The notes under the pieces are model-generated. The model ran no database searches, had not been told where the DNA came from, and was given only the letters and a program-made list of their open reading frames with translations. From positions 4,825,501 through 4,889,500 of the forward strand of contig NZ_CP017476.1 in the NCBI RefSeq assembly GCF_001761385.1: a stretch of 64,000 nt of DNA, in the 5' to 3' direction. The position numbers and the translations under genes are program-made. Below, piece after piece: positions 51,896-61,026 of this stretch (positions are counted from its first letter, which is position 1; every line of letters begins with the position of its first letter). The DNA comes from Hydrogenophaga crassostreae (lineage in GTDB: Bacteria > Pseudomonadota > Gammaproteobacteria > Burkholderiales > Burkholderiaceae_C).

Positions 51896-53140
51896 TCAGC
51901 GCACTGCGGTGTGCAGGGGCTGTTTCTGATCCGCGTCATTGAGCGTTTTCAGAAAAGCCAGCATCGCGCCCATGTCTTCCCCGGTCGGTTGCCAGCTGCC
52001 ATCAAACGGTTTTCCCTGCACCACATTGGCATGGAACTTCGCAGGCAGGTCGTTGTAACGCGGGCTGCCAGCTCCATACCAGCGGGCCGGGTCGGTATCG
52101 CGGGTGAAGTGAAACCACACCGCTTCTTCCAGCGTAACCAGAGCACCGTTGTGAAAGTAGGGGGCACTGCGTTCGACGTTGCGCAGTGTGGGCGTCTTGA
52201 ACTGCCCACAGTAACGGTCCGCAGCGGTCCCTGACGGCAGCTTGCGCCCGCTGCGGCACAAACCCAGATCATGGTCGGTGACATCGCTCAGGACGTTGCT
52301 GGCCATGGCATTCATGGGCACGCCCAGGGCGCGGAATCCGAAGTCGGTGAAGGCCGGCTTGTGCTCGGCAGACTGGCTGGTGTGGCAGGCCATGCAATTG
52401 CCCTGGTCGGGATTGTTGAAGATGGCCAGACCGCGCTTTTCCAGCGGCGTCAAAGAGACCACGCCTGTCAGGGCTTGGTCGAAGCGGCTGTCGAACAGGT
52501 TGTAGTCGTCGTCATCGCGCTGGTAAACCGCCAGCGCTTGAAGCACCCGCTGAAACAAGACGCCGTCCTTGTTCAGGTCATCGGCTGAATACCAAGCCTT
52601 GATTTTGGGGTAATAGTCCGCAGAACGCACCAGTTTCAGCAGCGCCTGCGGCTTTTCGGGCGAGCCTTCGAGCGCCATCTCGGCGTGCTCGAAAAACGGA
52701 TCTTTGGCCTGATCATGACGGCTGTCCGCGCGACCGTCCCAGGTGAAGCCGCCCCAGGCGTTGCCCTGGGTATCCAGACGAAACGGCGGATTGGTGTTGA
52801 GATAGCGCACGGTCGGGCTCGAGCGTTTGCCCATCTGGTTCAGGGCTGCCCCCCCGACGGGCAAAAAAGTGCCAGGTATATCGGCATGACCGAACTCTTC
52901 CGCGTGGCAAGTCACACACGCCATCTGACCGCTGGCAGACAGGCGGGGATCCTTGAACAGGAATTCGCCCACCAGCACTTCATCCAGAGGCTCTTCAACA
53001 GGCGCCTGAGATGCCTTGACCGACTGCAGCGCGGGGGAAATGCCGGAATCCAGGGCGCAGGCGGTCAAACCCGTCAGCACGGTGGCCATCACACCAGACC
53101 AGATGGCAGGCATTGTTTTCATCAAATTCGCTTGTTTCAA
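51896..53140 (-). CDS. Di-haem cytochrome c peroxidase family lipoprotein
   Basis: The 414-residue product starts at a TTG (53140) that has a good AAGGA site; an ATG at 53122 lacks one. The export signal ends in the lipobox VLTGLTAC near residue 28. Two haem sites are CVTCH near 76 and CMACH near 245, with FHNGALVTLEEAVWF near the end, as in CcpA/MauG-type di-haem peroxidases. It should sit in the periplasm anchored by lipid and reduce peroxide or oxidise a protein substrate. It is convergent with pepP. Confidence 0.88.
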   Translation of the reverse strand: MKQANLMKTMPAIWSGVMATVLTGLTACALDSGISPALQSVKASQAPVEEPLDEVLVGEFLFKDPRLSASGQMACVTCHAEEFGHADIPGTFLPVGGAALNQMGKRSSPTVRYLNTNPPFRLDTQGNAWGGFTWDGRADSRHDQAKDPFFEHAEMALEGSPEKPQALLKLVRSADYYPKIKAWYSADDLNKDGVLFQRVLQALAVYQRDDDDYNLFDSRFDQALTGVVSLTPLEKRGLAIFNNPDQGNCMACHTSQSAEHKPAFTDFGFRALGVPMNAMASNVLSDVTDHDLGLCRSGRKLPSGTAADRYCGQFKTPTLRNVERSAPYFHNGALVTLEEAVWFHFTRDTDPARWYGAGSPRYNDLPAKFHANVVQGKPFDGSWQPTGEDMGAMLAFLKTLNDADQKQPLHTAVR

Positions 53141-53458
53141 AGAATCCTTTCTCAGGGACTGCGCGCTATCAAGTTCGCGGCGCGGCGTCCCTCTGGTTTC
53201 GGGGAACGCCCACTGTGGCCACCAAGTGTGGGCACAATGTGGAGGAATCGATCTCGAAGGTCACGCCCTGTTTTCAACGGTGACACCAGGTAACGGGCCG
53301 GCATATGGTCCATCGCCGTGTGAGTCCCGGCAAACAGGCAGTGCAAAGACGCACAGCGGCGTGAAGCCAGGCCTGGCGTCACCGACGTCGCGCCTGCCCA
53401 TCGGTGTTGCGCTTCGCTTCTATACTGGCGCAGGCCACCACCACAGAAAGACCCGCCC
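53141..53458. other. Divergent intergenic region between the peroxidase and DUF6394 genes
   Basis: These 318 bp hold the starts of two divergent genes. I can point only to a -10-like TATACT near 53421, suitable for the plus-strand gene. Frames across it are GC-rich shadows without recognisable domains, and I see no RNA gene. Confidence 0.4.
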
Positions 53459-53839
53459 ATGAGCACCGAACGCGTTCTGTTTGCCTTTGTCATCGTGCTG
53501 GCGTTGACGCTCAACGTCGGCTTCATCGCGGGCGACATCAACGACATCAACCACCACAACGTCTACGAGCTTTTTGCGGCTCTGGTGGTGAGTCTGATCG
53601 CCACCGTGATGAAGTTTGGTGACCGTTCACCGTTGGGATCCAGCATGCTGGCCACCAGCCTGGTGGCCGATTTGCAGCTCATCGCAGCAGCCGCAGCCTG
53701 GGGGTTTTATGCATCAGGCGGCGCCGCGCTGACGATGCACCAGGGCGCTACCGTGGTGTCGCTGTCGATTGGCGCAGCTGTGGCCAATGTGGTCTCGGTG
53801 GTGTTGCTCATCATCGAGATGGCCAACCTGCGTCGATGA
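53459..53839 (+). CDS. DUF6394 family small membrane protein
   Basis: The 126-residue product has four predicted transmembrane helices. Diagnostic text is FVIVLALTLNVGFIAGDINDINHHNVYELFAALVVSLIATVMKFGDRSPLGSSMLATSLVADLQLIAAA. The family is typically encoded beside TrkA/RCK-type ion channels, as here (10 bp to the next start). Function is unknown, but this fixed pairing suggests a channel partner or regulator. Confidence 0.8.
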   Translation: MSTERVLFAFVIVLALTLNVGFIAGDINDINHHNVYELFAALVVSLIATVMKFGDRSPLGSSMLATSLVADLQLIAAAAAWGFYASGGAALTMHQGATVVSLSIGAAVANVVSVVLLIIEMANLRR

Positions 53840-53849
53840 ATCCGCGCCA

Positions 53850-55610
53850 ATGATCACCCCCGGCAACCGCACCCGTCACGGCATTTTCATTCTGCTGCGC
53901 CGCTTGCGGCAGCCGCTGGTGGTGCTCATCAGCGTGTACGCGGTGGCGGTCGCAGGCTTCACGCTGATCCCCGGTGTGGCCCCCGATGGCCAGCCCTGGC
54001 GCATGAGTTTTCTGCACGCCTTCTATTTCGTCAGTTTCCTCGGCACCACCATCGGCCTGGGCGAAATCCCTTACCCCTTCACCGACCCGCAACGCTTGTG
54101 GGCAACCGCTTCGATCTATGGCACGGTGGTCGCGTGGCTGTATGGCATAGGCGCCCTGTTCGGCATTCTTCAGGACCCCCTGTTTCGCCGCATCCTGCAT
54201 GAAAACGGCGTCGAGCGGGCGGTGCGCCGCATCCGCGAACCCTTCTACCTGATCTGCGGCTACGACGACACCGGCAGCCGCGTGGCGCGCGAGCTCGCCG
54301 AAGACGGCGCGCGCATGGTGGTGATCGACATCATCCCGGAGCGGGTCGATACCGTCGAAGTCGACGACCTCACTTTCAGCGTGCCCGCACTCACGGGCGA
54401 TGCCAGCGATCCGATGTCGCTGGTGCTCGCCGGCCTCAGAAACCCGCATTGCGCCGGGGTGCTCGCACTCACCGGCAGCGACCAGATCAACATCAAGATC
54501 GCCCTCACGGCCCATTTGCTCAACCCCGACGTACAAGTGCTCTCGGCTGCCCGCGATCACGCTTTTCATGCCCGCATGGCCTCGGCGGGCGCCGATCACA
54601 TCATCAACCCCTACGACCAGTTTGCCGAGCGGGTGGCCACCTCGATCCGGGCACCCAGCCTTCAGGTCATCTACAACGCGCTCACATTGCAGCATGGCAC
54701 TGCCATGCATGCCCGCCCCGACCTGCCCAAAGGCCGCTGGCTGCTCTGCGGCTCCGGTTTGTTCACCCGCACCTTGCGGCGCCAACTGGAACGCCTGGAG
54801 ATCGAAACCGTCATCATCGACCCGCAACTCACCGACGAAGAGATCGACAAACACAACCACCGTGGCGACCCCACCGACCCTGCCGTGTTGCGCGAAGCAG
54901 GCCTGGAAGACGCCACCGCCATCGTGGCCGGCACGGAAGTCGACGTGGACAACCTGGCCATCGCCCTGGCTGCACGGCCGATCAACAAGGCGCTTTTCAT
55001 CGTGGCGCGGCAAAGCCAGCAACGCAACACACAAGTCTTCAAAGCCAGCCCGGCCCAGCTTGTGATGCTCAACGGCAACGTGGTCGCGGCCGAGGTCTTG
55101 CGGGTGATCCGGGCACCGCAACTGGCCACCTTCCTGCGCAAGGCGCGCGATGAAGACGAGGCCTGGGCAGAAGCCCTTTTGCTGCGCATGCGCGCCATCT
55201 TTGGCGATTCCGTTGTGGAGTCCTGGTCGCTGGACATCACGCCCTCGCAAGCCCGGGCGGTGTGCGCTGCTTTGACGCTAGGGGAGACGGTGGAGCTGCA
55301 GCAACTGATGGTTCGCCCCAATGGCAGCCAATACCTGGTTCGGGCGATTCCACTGCTGCTGCAGCGCGGCAAGGAGCGCATCTTGCTGCCCGATCTGCAC
55401 ACCCCCTTGCAGGAAGGCGACCACCTCCTGTGTTGCGGTCAGGACAAAGCCCGCGCCACCATGCGCCACAACGTCCTGGGCGTTGGCGTGCCAAAGGGCC
55501 CGGCCAACAAGTCGCTCTGGATGGCGCCGGCGCTGCCCCAGAAAGCGCTGTCTGAACGCGAAACCGACGACTCAGAAATGGGTCCACTGACCCAGGCAGA
55601 CCAGATGTGA
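53850..55610 (+). CDS. Ion channel with two RCK (TrkA-N/C) domains, probably K+
   Basis: From the ATG at 53850 the product is 586 residues. Two transmembrane helices flank a pore segment with filter FLGTTIGLGEIPYPFT near residues 63-78. It corresponds to TxGYGD of K+ channels but reads TIGLGE, so selectivity may differ. Two Rossmann RCK domains follow, with FYLICGYDDTGSRVARELAEDG near 132 and GRWLLCGSGLFTRTLRRQLE near 296, and TrkA-C-like tails. RCK domains gate pores in response to nucleotides or ions. It forms a pair with DUF6394 upstream; mscS follows convergently 9 bp after its stop. Confidence 0.88.
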   Translation: MITPGNRTRHGIFILLRRLRQPLVVLISVYAVAVAGFTLIPGVAPDGQPWRMSFLHAFYFVSFLGTTIGLGEIPYPFTDPQRLWATASIYGTVVAWLYGIGALFGILQDPLFRRILHENGVERAVRRIREPFYLICGYDDTGSRVARELAEDGARMVVIDIIPERVDTVEVDDLTFSVPALTGDASDPMSLVLAGLRNPHCAGVLALTGSDQINIKIALTAHLLNPDVQVLSAARDHAFHARMASAGADHIINPYDQFAERVATSIRAPSLQVIYNALTLQHGTAMHARPDLPKGRWLLCGSGLFTRTLRRQLERLEIETVIIDPQLTDEEIDKHNHRGDPTDPAVLREAGLEDATAIVAGTEVDVDNLAIALAARPINKALFIVARQSQQRNTQVFKASPAQLVMLNGNVVAAEVLRVIRAPQLATFLRKARDEDEAWAEALLLRMRAIFGDSVVESWSLDITPSQARAVCAALTLGETVELQQLMVRPNGSQYLVRAIPLLLQRGKERILLPDLHTPLQEGDHLLCCGQDKARATMRHNVLGVGVPKGPANKSLWMAPALPQKALSERETDDSEMGPLTQADQM

Positions 55611-55619
55611 AATGTCTGC

Positions 55620-56558
55620 TCAGCCCTGCGGCGGGTTGATGACAGCAGCTGTCGGGGCTTGCGCTGATGCCATTCGCACGTCAAGCGTTCCCGAGCGGAT
55701 ATGCAAATCGCGCTGGGGAAACGGGATTTCAATGCCGCGCTGGTGCAGCTCGTCGTCAAGGGCCCACATGAGGTCGGCATGGGCAGAACCCGGGCGCGTG
55801 GTCAAAACCCGATCGGCCCAGATCACCAACTCGTAATTCACCGAGTTGTCGCCATAGGCCACCAGCCAGACGGTGCTCTTTTTCTTGTCGTTTTCCACGA
55901 CGCCCGGAATGCGCTTGGACGCCGCGATGCCAGCCTCCCGCACCAGCTCCTTGGGCGTTCCATAGGCGACGCCAAAAGGAATGTGCATGCGCCGGTAAGC
56001 GTCGCCAAGGGTCCAGTTGACCACGCGACCATTGATGAATTCCGAGTTGGGCACCACCACGTCCAGCGCATCGTTGCTGGTGATGCGGGTGTAGCGCAAT
56101 GCAATCTCGCTCACCTGTCCGCGCACGCCCGATTCCAGTTCCACAAAGTCACCCACCTTCAGGCTTCGCTCCATCAGAATAATCACCCCGGACACGAAGT
56201 TGCTCACCACGTGTTGCAAGCCAAAGCCCAGGCCAACGGCCAAGGCACTGCCCAGCAGGGCAATGCTGGTGAGATCGATACCCAGGTAATTCAACCCAAT
56301 CAGGGTACCGACCACCCAGACAACGTAGCGCAGAAGACGGCTCAGCATCAGCAGGCTCGCATATTTCCAGGGCTCGTCGGCCGAGCGCCTGGCAATCACG
56401 CGCTGCACCGTGCGCTCCATCAGGCTCGCGCCCCACCACAGCGCCACGACGAAGACAATTGCCGTCAGCAACCCGCCTGCGGTCACGGCGCTGGAGCCGA
56501 TGGAGAACAGGCTGCGATTCAGGTAAGAACCGAGGGTCTGTGCTGTATCTGGATTCAT
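55620..56558 (-). CDS. Mechanosensitive channel MscS family protein
   Basis: The 312-residue product has about three transmembrane helices. The pore helix and following beta-domain entry is LLGSALAVGLGFGLQHVVSNFVSGVIILMERSLKVGDFVEL, near residues 103-143. RYTRITSNDALDVVVPNSEFINGRVVNW is the MscS core. E. coli MscS is 286 residues. It opens under membrane tension to release solutes on osmotic downshift. It is convergent with the RCK channel gene. Confidence 0.93.
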   Translation of the reverse strand: MNPDTAQTLGSYLNRSLFSIGSSAVTAGGLLTAIVFVVALWWGASLMERTVQRVIARRSADEPWKYASLLMLSRLLRYVVWVVGTLIGLNYLGIDLTSIALLGSALAVGLGFGLQHVVSNFVSGVIILMERSLKVGDFVELESGVRGQVSEIALRYTRITSNDALDVVVPNSEFINGRVVNWTLGDAYRRMHIPFGVAYGTPKELVREAGIAASKRIPGVVENDKKKSTVWLVAYGDNSVNYELVIWADRVLTTRPGSAHADLMWALDDELHQRGIEIPFPQRDLHIRSGTLDVRMASAQAPTAAVINPPQG

Positions 56559-56738
56559 GTTCGGATCTCATGGGTGGCCCCGGGTGCGGGCCGGCTGGCT
56601 GCAACCCCGGGCGACGGACCTCAGCATGGAAAAGCGATGCGATTCAGGCTCCCAACCGCAATTCTGGACCAGAATTGGAGCGACAGGCGGCCTGCGTCAT
56701 CAGGCCCAACCCACCTGCCTGCGCTCAACTTAGCCAAC

Positions 56739-57731
56739 ATGCCCAACATCCCCACCTCAGCCGCCGCCAGCACCACCCCCAGCGTGCTCTGCCTCACCAT
56801 GAACCCTTCGGTTGACCTGGCCACCGACACGCCAAGGGTTCAGCCGACCCACAAGCTGCGGTGTGGCGACGCGGTGCACGACGCGGGAGGCGGCGGCATC
56901 AACGTGGCGCGGGTGATGCAGCGCCTGGGCGGCAGCTGTGAGTCGCTGTGCCCTGCAGGTGGTCCCGCAGGTCACTGGCTGGAGATGCGCATGGCAGAGG
57001 ACGGCCTGAGCAACACCACCATCCCCATCGCCCAGGAAACCCGGGTGAGCTTCTGCGTGCATGAGACCGATACCGGCGAAGAGTTCCGGTTTGTGATGCC
57101 CGGCCCCTTGCTCTCGGAGAGCGAGTGGCGGGCCTGCCTGGACCACCTCGCACAGTTGCCCAGGTTTCCAGACTATCTGGTGGCCAGCGGCAGCTTGCCA
57201 CCCGGGGTCCCCGCCGATTTTTATGCACGGCTGGCCCGCTTGTGCCGTGAACGTGGCGCCAAGCTGGTGCTCGACACCTCTGGCCCTGCGCTCCATGCAG
57301 CGCTGGCCGAAGGCGTTTTCCTCTGGAAACCCAACTTGAAAGAGCTCGGGGAGCTGTCAGGACACAGCGTTCAGACGCCCGGCGAATGGCAGGCCGCTGC
57401 CGTTCGGTGTGTGAACGAAGGAAAGGCCGAGGTCGTCGCGTTGACCATGGGCCATCTGGGCGCTTTGCTGGTGACCCGGGAAGGCCTTTGGAGCGCACCA
57501 CCGCTCAAGATCCAGGTCGCCAGCGCGGTCGGCGCCGGCGACAGCTTTGTCGGCGGCATGGTCTGGGGTCTGCAGCGCGGCTTGCCTTTGCCCGAGGCCT
57601 TCGCCTGGGGCGTGGCGGCGGGCTCTGCTGCGCTGATGTCGGTCACCACCGGATTGTCCCGGCTCGAAGACGCTCAGGTGTTGCATCCCCAAGTCCAATT
57701 GTCAGCCCTCATCAACGCCCTCGGCGGTTAA
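56739..57731 (+). CDS. PfkB-family sugar kinase (1-phosphofructokinase/6-phosphofructokinase II type)
   Basis: From the ATG at 56739 the product is 330 residues. VLCLTMNPSVDLATDTP, GGGGINVARVMQRLGG near the sugar-binding site, WKPNLKELGELSGH and the catalytic-Asp motif SAVGAGDSFVGGMVWG identify the hexose-phosphate branch of the PfkB family. It phosphorylates fructose-1-phosphate or fructose-6-phosphate with ATP. No fructose PTS gene is adjacent, so PfkB (6-phosphofructokinase II) and FruK cannot be separated here. The frame is open far upstream, but that is a shadow of mscS. Confidence 0.88.
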   Translation: MPNIPTSAAASTTPSVLCLTMNPSVDLATDTPRVQPTHKLRCGDAVHDAGGGGINVARVMQRLGGSCESLCPAGGPAGHWLEMRMAEDGLSNTTIPIAQETRVSFCVHETDTGEEFRFVMPGPLLSESEWRACLDHLAQLPRFPDYLVASGSLPPGVPADFYARLARLCRERGAKLVLDTSGPALHAALAEGVFLWKPNLKELGELSGHSVQTPGEWQAAAVRCVNEGKAEVVALTMGHLGALLVTREGLWSAPPLKIQVASAVGAGDSFVGGMVWGLQRGLPLPEAFAWGVAAGSAALMSVTTGLSRLEDAQVLHPQVQLSALINALGG

Positions 57732-57903
57732 TGCCCACCGGTGCTCCAGTCCGTGCCTGAGCCCCACCCCGCCGGATCGGGCAACAGGGTACCTGCGACG
57801 ACGGGACCGGGGCCTCGATCATTCTTTTGCGCAGGAACCCGGCAATGGCGCTTTCTTTCGAAAAATGTCATAACTGCCTCACCCCCCCTGTGGACAGTCG
57901 CAG

Positions 57904-57934
57904 GTGTTCGAACACACCTCTTCAGATTTAGAAT
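57904..57934 (+). promoter_or_regulatory. maeB promoter overlapped by a palindrome
   Basis: A perfect 12-bp palindrome GTGTTCGAACAC (57904-57915) overlaps a possible -35 (TTCGAA, 57907-57912), with TAGAAT 16 bp on (57929-57934). A repressor bound at the palindrome would block polymerase. Confidence 0.45.
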
Positions 57935-57991
57935 GCGCAATCGGTTTTCACATTACAAAAGTCACAGCGACGCCAACTGGAGACAATCACC

Positions 57992-60328
57992 ATGGGCAAT
58001 GAACAAAGCCAAGAAAACAAACGGGCCGAACTCAAGCGAGCCGCCCTCGATTACCACGAGTTCCCAACGCCCGGCAAACTGGCCATCGCGGCCACCAAGA
58101 CACTGACCAACCAGCATGAGCTGGGGCTGGCTTACTCGCCCGGCGTGGCCGCTCCCTGCGAAGAAATCGTTGCCGATCCGGCCAACGCTTTCCGCTACAC
58201 CAGCCGCGGCAACCTGGTGGCGGTCATCACCAACGGCACCGCCGTGCTCGGCTTGGGCGATATCGGTCCGCTGGCGGCCAAGCCTGTGATGGAAGGCAAG
58301 GCGGTACTCTTCAAAAAGTTCGCCGGTGTCGACGTGTTCGACATCGAGATCAACGAGAAAGACCCGGCCAGGCTGGTCGAAATCATCGCATCGCTCGAGC
58401 CCACGTTTGGCGCCATCAACCTGGAAGACATCAAGGCTCCCGACTGCTTCTACGTTGAACGCGAACTGCGCAACCGCATGAAGATCCCGGTCTTCCACGA
58501 TGACCAGCACGGCACCGCGATCACGGTTGCGGCGGCCATGGTCAACGGCCTGAAAGTGGCGGGGAAGGACATCGGGCAGGTCAAGCTGGTGACCTCGGGT
58601 GCAGGCGCGGCCGCGCTGGCCTGCCTGAACCTGTTGCTCAAGGTGGGTTTGAAACGCGAAAACGTGTTCGTCACCGATCTGGCTGGTGTGGTCTATGAAG
58701 GTCGCACCGAGCTGATGGACGAAGACAAGATCTATTACGCGCAGAAAACCGACGCCCGCACGCTGAAAGAAGTGATCGCCGGAGCCGACGTGTTCCTGGG
58801 CCTGTCCGCCGGGGGCGTGCTCAAACCCGACATGGTGGCCAGCATGGCTCCGCGCCCGGTGATTTTTGCGCTGGCCAACCCTAACCCCGAGATCTCGCCC
58901 GAAGATGCCCATGCGGTACGCGACGACATCATCATGGCCACCGGGCGCAGCGACTACCCGAACCAGGTCAACAACGTTCTCTGCTTCCCCTACATCTTCC
59001 GCGGCGCGCTCGACGCGGGCGCCTCGACCATCACCGATGAGATGGAAATCGCAGCGGTACACGCCATCGCTGACCTGGCGCAGGCCGAACAAAGTGAAGT
59101 CGTTGCGGCTGCCTACGCAGGCGAGAAACTGGCGTTCGGCCCGGAGTATCTGATACCCAAACCGTTCGATCCGCGACTGATGATGAAGATCGCGCCAGCG
59201 GTGGCGAAAGCCGCTGCAGACAGTGGCGTCGCCTTGCGGCCCATCACCGACATGGAGGCCTACAAACAGAAGTTGCAGAGCTTTGTGCTGGCCTCGGGCA
59301 CCATCATGAAGCCCATCTACGCTGCCGCCAAAATGGCCAGTCGCAAACGGGTCGTCTACGCCGAGGGCGAAGAAGAACGGGTGCTGCGGGCCTGCCAGAT
59401 CGTGGTCGACGAAGGCCTCGCCCGCCCCACTCTCATTGGTCGCCCGGCCATCATCGCGCAACGCATCGAGAAATTCGGCCTGCGCCTCAAGGAGGAGCTG
59501 GACTACGACGTGGTCAATGTCGAGCAAGACCACCGCTACCGCGACTTCTGGCAGACCTACCACCAGATGACCCAGCGCAAGGGCGTCACGGTGCAACTGG
59601 CCAAAATAGAAATGCGCCGCCGACTGACTTTGATCGGCGCCATGCTGGTGCACAAAGGCGAAGTCGACGGCATGATCTGCGGCACCTGGGGCGGCACCCA
59701 CAACCACCTCGAATACATCGACCAGGTCATTGGCAAACGGGTTGGTGGCTGCGCACGCACAGAGCAAGATGTGCGCGTTTACGCCTGCATGAACGGCCTG
59801 ATGCTGCCCGGGCGCCAGGTGTTTCTCGTGGACACCCATGTCAATTACGATCCCACTGCAGAAGAACTGAGCGAAATCACGGTCATGGCCGCAGAAGAGA
59901 TGGTGCGGTTTGGACTGCAGCCCAAAGTGGCGTTGCTGTCACATTCCAACTTCGGCTCTTCCAACCAACCCAGCGCCATCAAAATGCGCCGCACGTTGGA
60001 GCTGCTGCGGGTGCAGGCGCCCTGGCTCGAGGTGGACGGCGAAATGCACGGTGACGTGGCGCTCGACGCCGATGCACGCCGTTCTTTGCTGCCCGGGTCG
60101 CCACTCAAGGGCGATGCCAATTTGCTGGTGCTGCCCAACATCGACGCGGCAAACATCGCCTACAACCTGCTCAAAACCGCCGCCGGTGGCAACATTGCCA
60201 TCGGGCCTGTGTTGCTCGGCGCCGCAAAACCTGTGCACATTCTCACGGCCAGCGCCACAGTGCGCCGTATTGTGAACATGACAGCCCTGACGGTTGCAGA
60301 GGCCAACGTGCAGAGTGAAGAGCTATAG
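57992..60328 (+). CDS. maeB: NADP-dependent malic enzyme with C-terminal phosphotransacetylase-like domain
   Basis: The 778-residue product has the malic enzyme region (about 1-430), with EFPTPGKLAIAATKTL, GDIGPLAAKPVMEGKAVLFKKFAGVDVFDIEI, FHDDQHGTAITVAAAM and the Rossmann turn TSGAGAAALACLNL. A phosphotransacetylase-like half (about 435-778) follows, with GEEERVLRACQIVVDEG, MICGTWGG and GNIAIGPVLLGAAKP. It decarboxylates malate to pyruvate with NADP; the C-terminal half is regulatory in E. coli MaeB. GGAGA eight bases before the ATG supports the start. Confidence 0.96.
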   Translation: MGNEQSQENKRAELKRAALDYHEFPTPGKLAIAATKTLTNQHELGLAYSPGVAAPCEEIVADPANAFRYTSRGNLVAVITNGTAVLGLGDIGPLAAKPVMEGKAVLFKKFAGVDVFDIEINEKDPARLVEIIASLEPTFGAINLEDIKAPDCFYVERELRNRMKIPVFHDDQHGTAITVAAAMVNGLKVAGKDIGQVKLVTSGAGAAALACLNLLLKVGLKRENVFVTDLAGVVYEGRTELMDEDKIYYAQKTDARTLKEVIAGADVFLGLSAGGVLKPDMVASMAPRPVIFALANPNPEISPEDAHAVRDDIIMATGRSDYPNQVNNVLCFPYIFRGALDAGASTITDEMEIAAVHAIADLAQAEQSEVVAAAYAGEKLAFGPEYLIPKPFDPRLMMKIAPAVAKAAADSGVALRPITDMEAYKQKLQSFVLASGTIMKPIYAAAKMASRKRVVYAEGEEERVLRACQIVVDEGLARPTLIGRPAIIAQRIEKFGLRLKEELDYDVVNVEQDHRYRDFWQTYHQMTQRKGVTVQLAKIEMRRRLTLIGAMLVHKGEVDGMICGTWGGTHNHLEYIDQVIGKRVGGCARTEQDVRVYACMNGLMLPGRQVFLVDTHVNYDPTAEELSEITVMAAEEMVRFGLQPKVALLSHSNFGSSNQPSAIKMRRTLELLRVQAPWLEVDGEMHGDVALDADARRSLLPGSPLKGDANLLVLPNIDAANIAYNLLKTAAGGNIAIGPVLLGAAKPVHILTASATVRRIVNMTALTVAEANVQSEEL

Positions 60329-60528
60329 AAATAGCAAGCGCTAACTTTTATTCCGTTTTCCGCAGTGCAGCATTGCCTACTAATTCAGCAACTGCTTGCT
60401 TTTTTTAAACGCATGGTGCACACTAGCGCCCTTGATTCACAGGGTTAACCCGCCCCGATTGAGCTCAACAAAGTTTACTTTTGTATGACCTCTTGAGGCG
60501 GGTTCATCGCATCAAGACTGGGACTTTC

Positions 60529-60968
60529 ATGGATCTGAAACGGATCCGGACAATCAAGGGAATGGGCACCGGCCGCCGCGTTTTGACGCTGGCGACATTG
60601 GTTTTGGCTGCAGTCGGCACCTACCTGGTGCAGGACCAAACGCCAGCGACAACCCCCCTGTATTGCCCGGCTCAGCGGTTGCCTCGTTGGCGGTTGCTGG
60701 CTTACCGGCTCAGGGCAATGAAGTCTTGGTCATGATTCGGCAAGGTGGGCCTTTCCGGTACGAAAAAGATGGCACGGTGTTTGGCAACCGGGAGCGTTTG
60801 CTCCCCAGCCAGAAACGGGGTTACTACCGGGAGTACACGGTGCCCACACCAGGGTTGAGTCATCGGGGAGCGCGCCGCATCGTATGCGGCGGCCAACAGC
60901 CCAAGCGGCCCGATGCATGTTTTTATACCGACGACCACTACAGCAGCTTTCGGTTGATTGTGGAGTGA
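60529..60968 (+). pseudogene. Secreted barnase/RNase Sa-like ribonuclease, split by a one-base frameshift in a C6 run
   Basis: Two overlapping frames together make one protein. The first (ATG 60529) gives a signal peptide (RRVLTLATLVLAAVGTYLVQDQTPATTP) then ends in nonsense at 60733. The second gives GSAVASLAVAGLPAQGNEV, then the ribonuclease domain: RQGGPFRYEKDGTVFGNRE, REYTVPTPG with catalytic Glu, GARRIVCGG with Arg and TDDHYSSF with His. One extra C in the CCCCCC run at 60653-60658 would join them as TTPPVLPGSAVA. The cause could be a sequencing error, phase variation, -1 frameshifting or real decay. The barstar gene follows at once. Confidence 0.75.
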
Positions 60969-61026
60969 GTCGGCGGTAGAGAAGAGAGTTTGATCTTTAA
61001 CTTTGACTGTAGAAAGAGACGCGGAG

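Noticed and set aside
53811..55250. Minus-strand open frame of 479 codons
   Set aside because: Antisense of the RCK channel gene.
57962..59839. Minus-strand open frame of 625 codons
   Set aside because: Antisense of maeB.
60342..60402. AGCAAGC ... GCTTGCTTTTTTT after maeB as a terminator
   Set aside because: The matching arms are only seven bases and are separated by more than 40 bases; inner pairing (GCAGT/ACTGC) helps, but the structure is too loose to call.
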